DNA of 64,000 nucleotides from Pelomonas sp. Root1217 (GCF_001425705.1 NZ_LMDC01000001.1:1348486-1412485), one strand, 5' to 3'. Numbered from the stretch's first letter, positions 51,013 to 60,017 are shown. The notes: generated by a model not told the origin, from the letters alone. Numbers and translations: made by a program.

Positions 51013-51252
51013 TCAGCCGTGGCGGCCGTGGCGGCTCTTGGGCTTCTTGTTGTCGATTTCGGCGATCTGTGCCTTCAGCAAGGCCATCAGCACGCGGGCG
51101 TTCTGCTCCGTCATGACGATGACGCTGCTGGGCTCGATGCCGTCGATGGGCGTCTTGGGCGTGACCATGGCGTCCACCTTGAACATGATCTGGCCATGCT
51201 GGTTGGCGGACGCGGCCTTGAACTTCTGGATTTCGATTTGGTGCGTTTTCAT
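51013..51252 (-). CDS. Small conserved hypothetical protein
   Basis: A 79-residue protein (MKTHQIEIQKFKAASANQHG start) with a basic tail KKPKSRHGRHG. The pattern IVMTEQNARVLMALLKAQIAEID suggests one helix. I do not recognise the family beyond a sense that similar short proteins occur in Burkholderiales. Start ATG 51252 is chosen over ATG 51288 because the homology-like part starts there. It lies 25 bases upstream of the YecA-like gene on the same strand, so both may be co-transcribed. Confidence 0.6.
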   Translation of the reverse strand: MKTHQIEIQKFKAASANQHGQIMFKVDAMVTPKTPIDGIEPSSVIVMTEQNARVLMALLKAQIAEIDNKKPKSRHGRHG

Positions 51253-51315
51253 GGCATTGCGCGGGCCTGCAAACCGCCATCTTGCCATTCCGGGCGGCGA
51301 GACTTAAGGTGGCGC

Positions 51316-52161
51316 ATGGCAAGGCCTGCCCGACTCGAGATCGCTGGCGCCGTCTATCTGATCGGCGCGCACTGCCCGTTCGAGAGCGGGCAGCTGGCTT
51401 TTGTCGACGAAGCCGACCGTGCCGAAATGCGTGCCTTGCTCGCCCAGGCCTTGCACCGCTTCGACGCCCAGGCCCTGGCCTACGCCCTGCTGCCCGACCA
51501 CTACCACCTGCTGCTGTTCACGCGCCGCGCCAATCTGTCGCAGCTGATGCGGCATGTGAACGGCGTCTACACCCAGCATCACCAGCGCCGCCACGGTTTC
51601 AGCGGCCCCCTGTTCCAGGGGCGTTTCCATGCCGTGCTGGTCGACCGCGAGCGCCATCTGCTGGACGCCTGCCGCTATGTCGATCTCAGCCCAGTGCGCC
51701 TGCGCCTGGCGCGCGGCGCGGCGGATTGGGCCGGTTCGAGCTTTCGCGCGCTGGCCGCCATGGAAGTCGCGCCCGAATGGCTGGACGTCGACGGCCTGCA
51801 CAGCCATCTGCTGGGGCGCCCGGCGGCGACGCCGGCCCAGCATCGCCTGGCCGGCGAGCGCTATGCCCGCCTGGTCGCCTCCGAGCCCGGGCTGCAGCTG
51901 TGGCCGGGGCGGCTGCGTGAACAGATCTTCCTGGGCGACGCGGACTTCGCCGCACGCATGCGCGCCGCCGCCGCGGCGCCCCGGCGCGCTGCGCGCACGA
52001 GCTGGGCCGAATGGCTCAAGCGCGCCGGCGGCATCCGCGAGCAGGCGCTGTGGCTGGCCCATGCCGAAGGTGGCGTCGCGATGACGGAGCTCGCGGGCCA
52101 GCTCGGTTTGTCGGTATCGCGAATCAGCCGCCTTATTGCGGCCGCAGAAAGAGCGGCTTGA
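51316..52161 (+). CDS. REP-associated tyrosine transposase (RAYT, Y1/HUH family)
   Basis: A 281-residue protein of the IS200-like Y1 transposase fold. The HUH pair is His62-Tyr-His64 in [10 protein letters not shown] and the catalytic Tyr is Tyr121 in [35 protein letters not shown] is the typical region linking them (listed here in pieces). Residues 131-281 form a long C-terminal extension ending in a helix-turn-helix ([19 protein letters not shown]). RAYTs are domesticated single-copy transposases that nick and move REP hairpin repeats. No flanking insertion-sequence ends are visible. A TTG start for the next gene overlaps its stop (TTGA). Confidence 0.88.
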   Translation: MARPARLEIAGAVYLIGAHCPFESGQLAFVDEADRAEMRALLAQALHRFDAQALAYALLPDHYHLLLFTRRANLSQLMRHVNGVYTQHHQRRHGFSGPLFQGRFHAVLVDRERHLLDACRYVDLSPVRLRLARGAADWAGSSFRALAAMEVAPEWLDVDGLHSHLLGRPAATPAQHRLAGERYARLVASEPGLQLWPGRLREQIFLGDADFAARMRAAAAAPRRAARTSWAEWLKRAGGIREQALWLAHAEGGVAMTELAGQLGLSVSRISRLIAAAERAA

Positions 52162-52991
52162 AGCGCCGTGCGCTGCTGCTGGCCGGCCTGCCGGTTCCGG
52201 CATGGGCGCAGGCCTATGCAGGCCCGCTGTTCGACGCCCATCTGCACTACAACGACGACGCCCAGGCGCCGCATCCCCCGGCCGATGTGCAGGCCCGCAT
52301 GGTCCGCGCCGGCGTGCGCGGGGCGCTGGTCAACAGCCGGCCCAACGACGGCACGCTGCGGCTGGTGGCCGAGGCGGGGCCGCAGTGGGTGCCCTTCATC
52401 CGTCTCTACCGCAACCGGGCCGACTACACCGGCTGGTTCGCCGACGACAGCATCCGGCTGATGGTGCTCGACTTGCTGAAGCGCGGCAGCCCGGCCGGGC
52501 CCTTCCGGGGCCTGGGCGAATTCCATCTCTACGACAGCGCCAATGCCGACGGGCCGACCGCCGTCGCGCTGATGAAGCTGGCGCGCGAGCGCGGCCTGAC
52601 GGTGCTGGCCCATGTGGACGATGTGGCGGTCGACAGGCTGCTTGGCCATGCGCCCGGCGCGTCGCTGATCTGGGCCCACACCGGCATTTCCGGCGAGCCC
52701 TTGCCGCGCGTGAAGGAGCTGCTGGCCAAGCACCCGGGCCTGCGCGGCGAACTGTCCTACCGGCCGGGCATCACCTTTGACGGCAAGCTCAGCGACGACT
52801 GGCGCGCACTGATGACGCAGCATCCGGGACGCTTCCTGATCGGCTCCGACACCTGGGTCACGCAGCGCTGGCAGCACTATGAAGGCCTGTTCGCCGACTA
52901 CCGCGGTTGGCTCGGGCAGATGCCGGCTGAGGTGGCTCAGCGCATCGCCTGGAGCAATGCGGCCGAGCTGTTTGCCCTTAAAGCTGTTTGA
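52158..52991 (+). CDS. Amidohydrolase-family protein with signal peptide
   Basis: A 277-residue metal-dependent hydrolase-like protein. A basic start and hydrophobic stretch ([19 protein letters not shown]) suggest export. The metal motif HxH is His-Leu-His in FDAHLHYND, with later candidates His in VLAHVDD, His in WAHTGISG and Asp in IGSDTW. The substrate is unknown. TTG 52158 is taken as start because it overlaps the transposase stop and gives the complete signal peptide. The 3' end overlaps the convergent response regulator gene by 14 bases. Confidence 0.75.
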   Translation: MKRRALLLAGLPVPAWAQAYAGPLFDAHLHYNDDAQAPHPPADVQARMVRAGVRGALVNSRPNDGTLRLVAEAGPQWVPFIRLYRNRADYTGWFADDSIRLMVLDLLKRGSPAGPFRGLGEFHLYDSANADGPTAVALMKLARERGLTVLAHVDDVAVDRLLGHAPGASLIWAHTGISGEPLPRVKELLAKHPGLRGELSYRPGITFDGKLSDDWRALMTQHPGRFLIGSDTWVTQRWQHYEGLFADYRGWLGQMPAEVAQRIAWSNAAELFALKAV

Positions 52992-53718
52992 ACCGGTGGG
53001 CGTAGGCCGGGCTGACTTCCAGCGTCTCCGGCCTGTCCTTCAGCGCGATGCTGAGCTTGCCGCTCAGCGAGCGGCTGACCGACTTGATCGCCCGCGCGTT
53101 GACGATGGTCGAGCGGTGCACCTGCCAGAAGTGTTCGCCGTCCAGTCGCGCGACGAGGTCCTTCAGCGGCACCGAAATAAGCGCCTCGCTGTCGGCCGTG
53201 ACGACGGCGACATACTTGTGGTCGGCACGGAAATAGGCCACGTCTTCCACCGTGATGAGCTGCAGCTCGCGGCCGCGCTGCACGGTGATCCAGCGCAACG
53301 GCTCCGTGGCCACGGCGGGAGCGGTGCGCGCGGCCAGGCCGCCCAGGTCGGCGGGCAGTTGCGTCAGGCGCTCCTTCAGCCGCAGCAGCGTCTTGGCCAT
53401 GCGCACCGGGTCCAGGGGTTTGAGCAGATAGCCGACGGCGCCTTCGTCGAAGGCCTGCACCGCATACCGCTCATGGGCCGTGATGAAGACGACGTGGGCG
53501 CGACGGCCGATCAGTTGGGCAACTTCCAGCCCCGACAGCCCCGGCATCTGCACGTCGAGGAAGCAGACCACGGGCGCCAGCTGCTCGACCAGGCGCAGCG
53601 CCTCGTGGCCGTCGCGCGCCATGCCGACGATCTGGGCCTCGGGCCACTGGCGCAGCAGCTCCTCGCGGATCTCGGCGGCGAGCAGGGCCTCGTCTTCGGC
53701 AATCAGGATGCGGGTCAT
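52978..53718 (-). CDS. LytTR-family response regulator (LytR/AlgR-like)
   Basis: A 246-residue two-component regulator. The receiver domain has Asp9, phospho-acceptor Asp55 (FLDVQMPG), Thr80 and Lys100. The C-terminal part from about 140 is a LytTR DNA-binding domain ([30 protein letters not shown]). Such proteins regulate adhesion, polysaccharide or cell wall genes. Start ATG 53718 overlaps the pseudokinase stop (ATGA). A longer frame upstream on this strand is out of phase with the sensor gene and is rejected. Confidence 0.93.
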   Translation of the reverse strand: MTRILIAEDEALLAAEIREELLRQWPEAQIVGMARDGHEALRLVEQLAPVVCFLDVQMPGLSGLEVAQLIGRRAHVVFITAHERYAVQAFDEGAVGYLLKPLDPVRMAKTLLRLKERLTQLPADLGGLAARTAPAVATEPLRWITVQRGRELQLITVEDVAYFRADHKYVAVVTADSEALISVPLKDLVARLDGEHFWQVHRSTIVNARAIKSVSRSLSGKLSIALKDRPETLEVSPAYAHRFKQL

Positions 53719-54740
53719 GTCGGCCAGATCAACGTGAACAGCGGCATATCTTCGGCGAGCAAGCTCAGCGATGCGGCCTCGCCATGCACGGCGCGCAACC
53801 GTTGGCACAGTTCGGCCACCGGCACGTGGGCGGCCGCACGCTGTGTGCGCTCGGCATCCGGCCCCAGCGCCTGCAGGCGCAGTTCGGCCACGCCGGCGCT
53901 CGCATGCAGCGACAAGCTCCACAGCGTCGTGCCCTCGTCCAGCAGCGGGCGCACCAGCGGCAGCAGCACCATGGGTGCCAGCGGCCAGTCCGCGGGCTCG
54001 GCCAGGCCGGCGAGATGCAGTCTCTCGGTGTGCTGGGCGTCGGCGCTGACCAGCTTGGCATAGGCGCGCAGCGCGACGATCTCGCGGGCCAGCGTCGACA
54101 CCTCGGCCTCGATGTGGGGCTGCAGCGCACGCAGCAGCTCGATCAGCGCCGCCAACCGCGCCTGGGCGCGCAGGGGTTCCCGCAGCAGCTCGTCGTCGAT
54201 GGCGGCCAGGCGCTCGGACAGCAGGGCCGGGTCCACCCGCGCCTGCAGCGCCAGCAGCTGGGTGGCGGCGAGCTGGCGCTCGCGCTGGGCGGCCGCGTCG
54301 CGCAGCGTCGCCAGGCGGGCCTGGGCGCGCTGCGAGAAACGCAGCTGCACATAGACGGCCACGCCCAGGCCATGCCAGATCAGCGTGGTGCTGGCCAGCG
54401 CGAAGTCGTTCTCCCAGGTCCACCAATCCACCTTGCCGAGCAACGGGTACAGGCGCGGCGCGATGAGCCAGATGCCGCCGAAGACGGTCAGGCCGACGAC
54501 GCCGATATAGGCCGGCCAGGCCGGCAACCAATCCGCGTCGACCAGCGCGTTGGCCAGGCGCAGCAGCAACACCGCCGGGATGCCGAATTGGATGACGTTG
54601 TAGGCCAGCGCATTCAGCACTTCGCGGCCCGACATGGTGTTGTCCAGCGGCGTGCCATTGGCCACCAGCGTGGCGGCACCGACCAGCAGCATCCAGCCGG
54701 GGTCGCTCGGGCTCAGTCGCAAGTCCTTCATCAGGGCCAT
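53715..54740 (-). CDS. Degenerate LytS-like sensor (pseudokinase)
   Basis: A 341-residue membrane protein that lines up with LytS-type histidine kinases but has lost the key parts. Four hydrophobic helices lie in residues about 15-133. The phospho-acceptor region reads LQARVDPALLSERL, so Ala172 stands where the active form PHFLFNTL has His. The ATP-binding part lacks the N-box ENAIKHG (here PLVRPLLDEG) and G-boxes. It is coupled to the response regulator (ATGA overlap) and to the active kinase upstream (start ATG 54740 or 54731). Probably a partner or modulator rather than an enzyme. Confidence 0.78.
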   Translation of the reverse strand: MALMKDLRLSPSDPGWMLLVGAATLVANGTPLDNTMSGREVLNALAYNVIQFGIPAVLLLRLANALVDADWLPAWPAYIGVVGLTVFGGIWLIAPRLYPLLGKVDWWTWENDFALASTTLIWHGLGVAVYVQLRFSQRAQARLATLRDAAAQRERQLAATQLLALQARVDPALLSERLAAIDDELLREPLRAQARLAALIELLRALQPHIEAEVSTLAREIVALRAYAKLVSADAQHTERLHLAGLAEPADWPLAPMVLLPLVRPLLDEGTTLWSLSLHASAGVAELRLQALGPDAERTQRAAAHVPVAELCQRLRAVHGEAASLSLLAEDMPLFTLIWPT

Positions 54741-55810
54741 GGCAACTGCACTCGGGCGATCAGGCCGCGCGGCTGGTTGAGGTGGAGGCTCAACTTGGCG
54801 TCGGCGCCATGGGCCGCTGCCAGTCGCGCCCGCAGCGTGGCCAGGCCCGTGCCGCTGCCGCTGCCGCTACCCATGCCGGCGCCGGTGTCGGCCACTTCCA
54901 GGCGCAGCAGGCCCGCATCGTCGGGGTCGGGGCCGGCGCGCACGCAGATCTCGCCGCCCCCCACCTGCGGGCCGATGCCATGCTTGATGGCGTTCTCGGC
55001 CAGCGTCAGCAGGCAGGTGGACGGCACGATGACATCCTCCAGGCCCGGCGCGATCTCATAGTGCAGGGCGAGGCGCTCGGGGCCGATGCGGCGCTGGTGC
55101 AGTGCCAGGAAGGCGGCCACCAGCTCCAGCTCGCGCGCCAGCGGGGTCTCGGCCTGGCGCAGCTCGGGCAGGGCGGCGGCCAGGTAGCGGCGCAGGTCGG
55201 CCAGCATCGCGTGGGCGGCCTGGGCGTCGGTGCGCGCCAGGCGGCGCAGATGGGCCAGGGTGTTGAACAGGAAATGCGGCTCGACCTGGGCCTGCAGAAG
55301 CGCCGCGCGGGCTTCGTCGAGCTGGCGGGCCTGGACCTGCTCTTCGCGCTGCAGCGCCTGGGCGTCAGCCTCGCCGCGAGAGCCGCGCTGGCGGTATTCC
55401 AGGCCCAGGCAAACGCAGGCAGCAAAGGTGAGCAGCATCTGCAGCGTGTAGGCGTTGAGCCGGCTGTCCGGCGCGCCGACGGTGTGCAGCACGCCGTTCA
55501 GCGTCGCGAACAGCAGCGTCAGGCCGCCGATCTGCACAGCCAGCCCCCAGCGCCTGGCCACGCCAGCACGCGGCAGCAGCGGCTGGGTCAGCGCCGCCGC
55601 CAGCCACAGCCCCCACAGCAGGGCAGCCAGGCCGAGGCCGCCCTTCAGCCCGACACCCGTGCCGCAACCATGGTCCTCGCGCCACAGCGCGCAGCGCAGC
55701 GCGCCCGGCAGCAGCAGGGCCAGCGCCAGCGCGGCACTCAGCGCGGCGGCGGCCAGCAGGGCGGGCCAGCGCAGCAGGGCGACGCGATCAGGAGGGGCAG
55801 CGGGAGGCAT
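54731..55810 (-). CDS. LytS-type sensor histidine kinase
   Basis: A 359-residue membrane kinase. Several hydrophobic helices (about 10-36, 57-78, 90-110, 120-137) are followed by a coiled region, the His-kinase box with His179 in VEPHFLFNTL, N-box Asn273 in LAENAIKHG and G-boxes DTGAGM and GTGLATL. It should phosphorylate the LytTR regulator two genes downstream, with the degenerate paralogue between them. ATG 55810 is used; its A is the last base of the preceding stop (TGATG). Confidence 0.9.
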   Translation of the reverse strand: MPPAAPPDRVALLRWPALLAAAALSAALALALLLPGALRCALWREDHGCGTGVGLKGGLGLAALLWGLWLAAALTQPLLPRAGVARRWGLAVQIGGLTLLFATLNGVLHTVGAPDSRLNAYTLQMLLTFAACVCLGLEYRQRGSRGEADAQALQREEQVQARQLDEARAALLQAQVEPHFLFNTLAHLRRLARTDAQAAHAMLADLRRYLAAALPELRQAETPLARELELVAAFLALHQRRIGPERLALHYEIAPGLEDVIVPSTCLLTLAENAIKHGIGPQVGGGEICVRAGPDPDDAGLLRLEVADTGAGMGSGSGSGTGLATLRARLAAAHGADAKLSLHLNQPRGLIARVQLPWP

Positions 55811-56187
55811 CAACGCGCAGTGTCACCGGGTCTGGCCTGGGCCAATGTGGAAGACGCGGCGGCAGCGACCGCCCGGGGCGCGGGGTCGGCGAAGCGGATG
55901 TTGAGGACGTAGCGCTGCGGCGTGCCGCGCTGGCATTCCAGCGTGGTCATCGCGATGCGGACCGGGCTGCGGTACATGCGCGAGCCGTCCAGCGCCAACA
56001 GCCTGGCATGGCCGTCGGCATCTACCTCGAACTCGACGCGCACCTCGCCGTCGGAGCCGACGCGCTGCTTGGCGCTTGCGAGGTATTCGCTCAATTGCTC
56101 GCCGACCTGGGGACAGGTGGCGGGAGCGGCGAAGGCCGGCGACGCGCTGCAGGCGGCGAGCAACAACAGGGGCAGGATGGCTTTCAT
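55810..56187 (-). CDS. Small periplasmic protein, TonB C-terminal-like fold
   Basis: A 125-residue exported protein: signal peptide to about residue 20 (SPAFA), then a beta-rich domain (GEVRVEFEVDADGHARLLAL, QRYVLNIRFADP) similar in pattern to TonB C-terminal-like domains, with two Cys (CPQ and LEC). It is the first gene of the kinase/regulator operon, overlapping the kinase start by one base, so it may be part of signal perception. Function unknown. Confidence 0.65.
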   Translation of the reverse strand: MKAILPLLLLAACSASPAFAAPATCPQVGEQLSEYLASAKQRVGSDGEVRVEFEVDADGHARLLALDGSRMYRSPVRIAMTTLECQRGTPQRYVLNIRFADPAPRAVAAAASSTLAQARPGDTAR

Positions 56188-56398
56188 GAGGGCTCCTTGG
56201 TGGATGGCGATGCCGCAAAGTTAGAGATCGCCACGGCCCCGGTCAGCCGCTGCCAGACAAAGCTTGGAAATCGGCCGACGAAGCCCGCGCCGCGCCCGAC
56301 GGCGCAAGGCCACCATGACTTCTGGCAGGTCGCCGTCGTGGCCACCGAGGGCGCTAAGCTGGCGGCCCTGCCAATCGGCACCATGCCGGGAGACGTCC

Positions 56399-56839
56399 AT
56401 GCGCCGCTTCGTCCTGACCGCCCTGCTGCTGGCCAGCTCCGCGTGGGCCGCCGACATGAGCCCAGCGCCGGAGATCAAACCCGCCGCGGCTGACCCTCTG
56501 GCTGCGCCACGCCGTCTCATCGCGGTCAAGGACTGGGCGGGCGCCCTGGTCGCGTTGCGCGCCGAGCCCCAAGCCGGCAATGCCGACTGGCACAACCTGA
56601 TGGGCTACACGCTGCGCAAGCAGGCCCCGCCGCAATTCGGCGAGGCCGAGGCCCAGTACCTGCAGGCGCTGCGCATCGACCCCAACCATCGCGGTGCCAA
56701 CGAATACCTCGGCGAGCTCCATGTGATGAAGGGCGAGCTGCCCAAGGCACGTGAGCGCCTGGCCGTGCTGGAGAAGCTCTGCCCGGCCGGTTGCGAGCAG
56801 CGCGACGACCTGCAGCGTGCCATCGCGGCGGCCAGGTAA
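56399..56839 (+). CDS. Exported TPR protein
   Basis: A 146-residue protein with a signal peptide (about 1-19, SSAWA) and two TPR-like repeats: WHNLMGYTLRKQAPPQFGEAEAQYLQALRIDP and NHRGANEYLGELHVMKGELPKARERL (given by their first and last residues, about 70-125). Such small TPR proteins serve as periplasmic scaffolds. Start ATG 56399 (MRRFVL) is chosen because upstream in-frame sequence is not signal-like. It is followed after 51 bases by penicillin-binding protein 1A. Confidence 0.78.
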   Translation: MRRFVLTALLLASSAWAADMSPAPEIKPAAADPLAAPRRLIAVKDWAGALVALRAEPQAGNADWHNLMGYTLRKQAPPQFGEAEAQYLQALRIDPNHRGANEYLGELHVMKGELPKARERLAVLEKLCPAGCEQRDDLQRAIAAAR

Positions 56840-56877
56840 CAGCTTGCAGCGCGCGCCAGAGCCAGGCGTCCACCCCC

Positions 56878-56883
56878 TAGGAT
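56878..56883 (+). promoter_or_regulatory. -10-like box before the PBP1A gene
   Basis: TAGGAT ends seven bases before ATG 56891. If used, ATG 56882 would overlap it, so the start at 56891 (MLKYLLQ) is preferred. No ribosome site is seen. Confidence 0.35.
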
Positions 56884-56890
56884 GCGCGCC

Positions 56891-59125
56891 ATGCTGAAGT
56901 ACCTTCTCCAACGCCCCTGGCTCGCCGCCCTCGTGGGCGTGCCGCTGGCGATCCTGCTGCTGGGTGCCATCGCGGCGGCCCTGATCTGGGCGCAGCTGCC
57001 GGCCCTCGACGCGCTGACCGACTACCAGCCCCACCAGCCACTGCGCGTGCTCAGCGAAGACGGCCAGCTGCTCGGCGAATTCGGCGCCGAGCGGCGGCGC
57101 TTCGTGCCGCTGAAGGAGATCCCAAAGGCCCTGCAGGACGCGCTGCTGGCCGTCGAGGACGGCGACTTCTACGTGCACTCCGGTATCGACTACAGCGGCA
57201 TCGCCCGCGCCGTGCTGCACAACATCCTGCACCCGACGCGGCTGCAGGGCGCGTCCACCATCACGCAGCAGCTGGCCCGCAACATCTTCCTGAGCAACCG
57301 CCAGACCTTGGCGCGCAAGGCCCAGGAGGGTCTGCTGGCCATCAAGATCGAGAGGAACCTGAGCAAGGACCAGATCCTCGAGATCTACATGAACCAGATC
57401 TCGCTGGGCAACAAGGCTTATGGCTTTGGCGCTGCGGCCGAGCGCTATTTCGGCAAGCCGCTGGACAAGCTCAGCACCGGCGAGATCGCCGTCCTCGTCG
57501 GCCTGCCCAAGGACCCGAACCGCCTCAACCCCGTTCTGTACCCTGAGCGCACCAAGCGTCGCCAGGCCGTGGTGCTGGGTCGGCTCGTCGCCGTGGGCCA
57601 GATCACCCAGGCGCAGGCCGACGCCGCGCGCGAGAAGCCGCTGGACGTGCGCCGGCCCAAGCGCCTGTCCGGCGTGGCCGACCATGCCGCCGAGCAGGTG
57701 CGCGCCGAGATGGTGACCCGCTATGGCGAGGAGGCCTACACGCGCGGCCTGACCGTCTACACGACGCTGCGCTACGCCGAGCAGGCGGCAGCGCAGGAGG
57801 CGCTGCGCCACGCGCTGTTCGAGCTGGAGCGCCGCCAGCCCTTCCGCGGCCCTGAGGCGACCGTCGAGCTGCCTGACGGCGACGACTACGACGAGGCGCT
57901 GGAGGCCGCCTTCGACGCCCACCCCGATCTCGGCGAGCTGCGCACCGCGGTGCTGCTCAAGGTCGACAAGAGCGCCGCTGAGCTGGTGATGGCCGACGGC
58001 GAGAAGATCACGTGGAAGGGCCAGGCGCTGCGCCCGCTGCAGAGTCTCAAGCGCGGAGCCGTGCTGCGGGTGCTGGAGTCGGGCAAGCAGTGGCAGCTCA
58101 GCCAGACGCCGCAGGCCGAAGGCGCCGTCGTCACGCTGGACCCCACCACCGGCGCCATTCGCGCCCTGGTGGGCGGTTTCGACTTCGCCCGCAACCAGTT
58201 CAACTCCGCCACGCAGGCCTGGCGCCAGCCGGGCTCGGCCTTCAAGCCCTTCATCTACTCGGCCATCATCGACCAGGGCGCCTGGGCCGGCACGCTGGTC
58301 AGCGACCAGCCCGTCCAGGTTGGCGACTGGTCGCCACGCAACTACGACGGCCAGTACGAAGAGGCGCTGACGCTGCGCCAGGGCCTGGCGCGCTCCAAGA
58401 ACATGGTCACCGTGCACCTGGTGCAGGCCCTCGGCCCCCAGCGCGCCCGCGCCTGGGCGGCGCGCTTCGGCCTGGACGAGGACAAGCAGCCGCTGAACCT
58501 GACCATCGCACTGGGCACCGGCTCCGTCACCCCGCTGCAGATGGCCCAGGGCTATGCCGCCTTTGCCAACGCCGGTCAGCTGCCCACAGCCTGGCTCATC
58601 GACCGCGTGCAGGATGCGCAAGGCGCCGTGCTTTGGAAGGCCGAGGCGCCGCGCTTCAGGACGGCCGTCAGCCCGCGCAATGCCTTCATGACCTCGCAAC
58701 TGCTGGCGGCTGTCGCGCGCGAAGGCACCGGTGCGCGCGCCAGCAGCCTGCTCGGTCGCTGGGACCTCTACGGCAAGACCGGCACGACCAACGATGCCGT
58801 CGACGCCTGGTTCTGCGGTTTCCAGGCCACGCGGGCCGGTGCTGTCTGGATCGGCTATCCCCAGCCCCGATCCCTGGGCGAGCGTGAAACCGGTGGCGGG
58901 CTGGCCTTGCCGGTCTGGGCCGCGACCATGGCGGTGGCCTTGAAAGGCCAGCCCAATACCCAGCTGCCACCGCCAGACGAGGGCCTGGTGCAGCAGGACG
59001 GCAACTGGTTCTACTCGGAGTTCGCCGGCGACATGGCGATCGCGCGCATCGGCCTGCCGCCACCGCCACCGCCGGTGGCTTCTGAGCCCGAAACGGAGCG
59101 GGTGCTGCCGCCGATCAATCAGTAA
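56891..59125 (+). CDS. mrcA: Penicillin-binding protein 1A-like transglycosylase/transpeptidase
   Basis: Builds peptidoglycan in the periplasm. The 744-residue protein has an N-terminal membrane anchor (about 10-35), a GT51 transglycosylase domain with catalytic Glu89 in EDGDFYVHSGID and GASTITQQLARN, an OB-like linker, and a transpeptidase with SxxK at Ser449-Lys452 (GSAFK), SKN near 510 and KTGTT near 645. The tail is Pro-rich. It is the class A type; whether it is the main PBP1A or a second copy is not known. ATG 56891 is used because of the box at 56878; ATG 56882 is the alternative. Confidence 0.93.
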   Translation: MLKYLLQRPWLAALVGVPLAILLLGAIAAALIWAQLPALDALTDYQPHQPLRVLSEDGQLLGEFGAERRRFVPLKEIPKALQDALLAVEDGDFYVHSGIDYSGIARAVLHNILHPTRLQGASTITQQLARNIFLSNRQTLARKAQEGLLAIKIERNLSKDQILEIYMNQISLGNKAYGFGAAAERYFGKPLDKLSTGEIAVLVGLPKDPNRLNPVLYPERTKRRQAVVLGRLVAVGQITQAQADAAREKPLDVRRPKRLSGVADHAAEQVRAEMVTRYGEEAYTRGLTVYTTLRYAEQAAAQEALRHALFELERRQPFRGPEATVELPDGDDYDEALEAAFDAHPDLGELRTAVLLKVDKSAAELVMADGEKITWKGQALRPLQSLKRGAVLRVLESGKQWQLSQTPQAEGAVVTLDPTTGAIRALVGGFDFARNQFNSATQAWRQPGSAFKPFIYSAIIDQGAWAGTLVSDQPVQVGDWSPRNYDGQYEEALTLRQGLARSKNMVTVHLVQALGPQRARAWAARFGLDEDKQPLNLTIALGTGSVTPLQMAQGYAAFANAGQLPTAWLIDRVQDAQGAVLWKAEAPRFRTAVSPRNAFMTSQLLAAVAREGTGARASSLLGRWDLYGKTGTTNDAVDAWFCGFQATRAGAVWIGYPQPRSLGERETGGGLALPVWAATMAVALKGQPNTQLPPPDEGLVQQDGNWFYSEFAGDMAIARIGLPPPPPPVASEPETERVLPPINQ

Positions 59126-59143
59126 TGCGATGCGGGAGGAACC

Positions 59144-59560
59144 TCAACGTCGGCACTCCTTCCGCTCATCGATATCCCGCACCAGGACCGCCGTGATGGT
59201 CTCTTCAATGCGCACGGCATCGAACATCTTGCGCCCCGACAACTCGCGACCTCGGCGGTCGAAGTAGCGAGCCGTTGTGCAAATCCGGAGCTCGCGCTCA
59301 CGCGGCTCCAGCGCCGCGCGGCGATGCAATCGCACGGTGTAGGGGCCGGCGCGCGCTCCCCCCAGATGGATGAAGTGATTGCCGAAGCGGATGTCGGCAA
59401 ATGCGGCTTCAGACAGTTCGTACTCGGTCCTGACGGCGGCGATCTCCTTGGGTCGCTGCTCCAGCAGGATTGCGAGTTCATCGGTGCCCAGCGAGCCGCC
59501 CGCCCGTGCAGACATCAGCATCAGAGCCAGCAGTGCACCCAACAGCAAGCGGCAGGTCAT
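59144..59560 (-). CDS. Hypothetical exported protein
   Basis: A 138-residue protein with a signal peptide (about 1-20, MSARAGG) and a basic, Arg/Glu-rich body (RLHRRAALEPRERELRICTTARYFDRRGREL). Not recognised. It is convergent with the PBP1A gene (18 bases between stops). A GACAAC box lies six bases before the ATG. Confidence 0.6.
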   Translation of the reverse strand: MTCRLLLGALLALMLMSARAGGSLGTDELAILLEQRPKEIAAVRTEYELSEAAFADIRFGNHFIHLGGARAGPYTVRLHRRAALEPRERELRICTTARYFDRRGRELSGRKMFDAVRIEETITAVLVRDIDERKECRR

Positions 59561-59579
59561 CGCCGGGTTGTCCGCTGGA

Positions 59580-59966
59580 CTATTGCCCCGCCGGGGGCTC
59601 CCAGAGCTCGACCTTGTTGCCGTCGGGGTCCATGACCCAGCCGAACTTGCCGTATTCCGAGTCCTGCGGTTCGCCGACGACGTTGCAGCCTTCCTCGCGC
59701 AGGGCGGCGAGCAGGCCGTGCAGATCGGCGACGCGGAAATTGATCATGAAGGACGCTGTGCTCGGCGCAAAGTAGCCGGTATCGGCCTTGAAGGGGCACC
59801 AGTTGGTGCCACCCGCGCCGCCCGGGTTGTCGGGCGTCGTCCAGGGGAAGGTGACGCCGCCCCAGGCCTCGACGGGCAGGCCCAGGTGCTTGCCGTACCA
59901 CTCGGCCAGGACCTTGGGGTCGGGCGATTTGAAGAAGATGCCACCGATGCCGGTCACGCGTTTCAT
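59580..59966 (-). CDS. VOC-family (glyoxalase/bleomycin resistance) protein
   Basis: A 128-residue single-domain VOC protein. Family marks: GIGGIFFKSPDPKVLAEWYGKHLGLPV at the start and the final FGWVMDPDGNKVELWEPP with the metal ligand Glu. A His or Glu metal site at the first strand is not obvious. It could be a lyase, isomerase or binding protein; substrate unknown. An AGGAGA ribosome site precedes ATG 59966. Confidence 0.87.
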   Translation of the reverse strand: MKRVTGIGGIFFKSPDPKVLAEWYGKHLGLPVEAWGGVTFPWTTPDNPGGAGGTNWCPFKADTGYFAPSTASFMINFRVADLHGLLAALREEGCNVVGEPQDSEYGKFGWVMDPDGNKVELWEPPAGQ

Positions 59967-60017
59967 GGGAGTCTCCTGAAGTGACGCGATTTCAGCACGC
60001 GATGGGGTGCCTGCGCA

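Noticed and set aside
52978-54531. 517-codon frame fusing the response regulator with upstream sequence
   Set aside because: Only the last 246 codons match a receiver plus LytTR domain. The upstream part is the out-of-phase frame of the pseudokinase gene.
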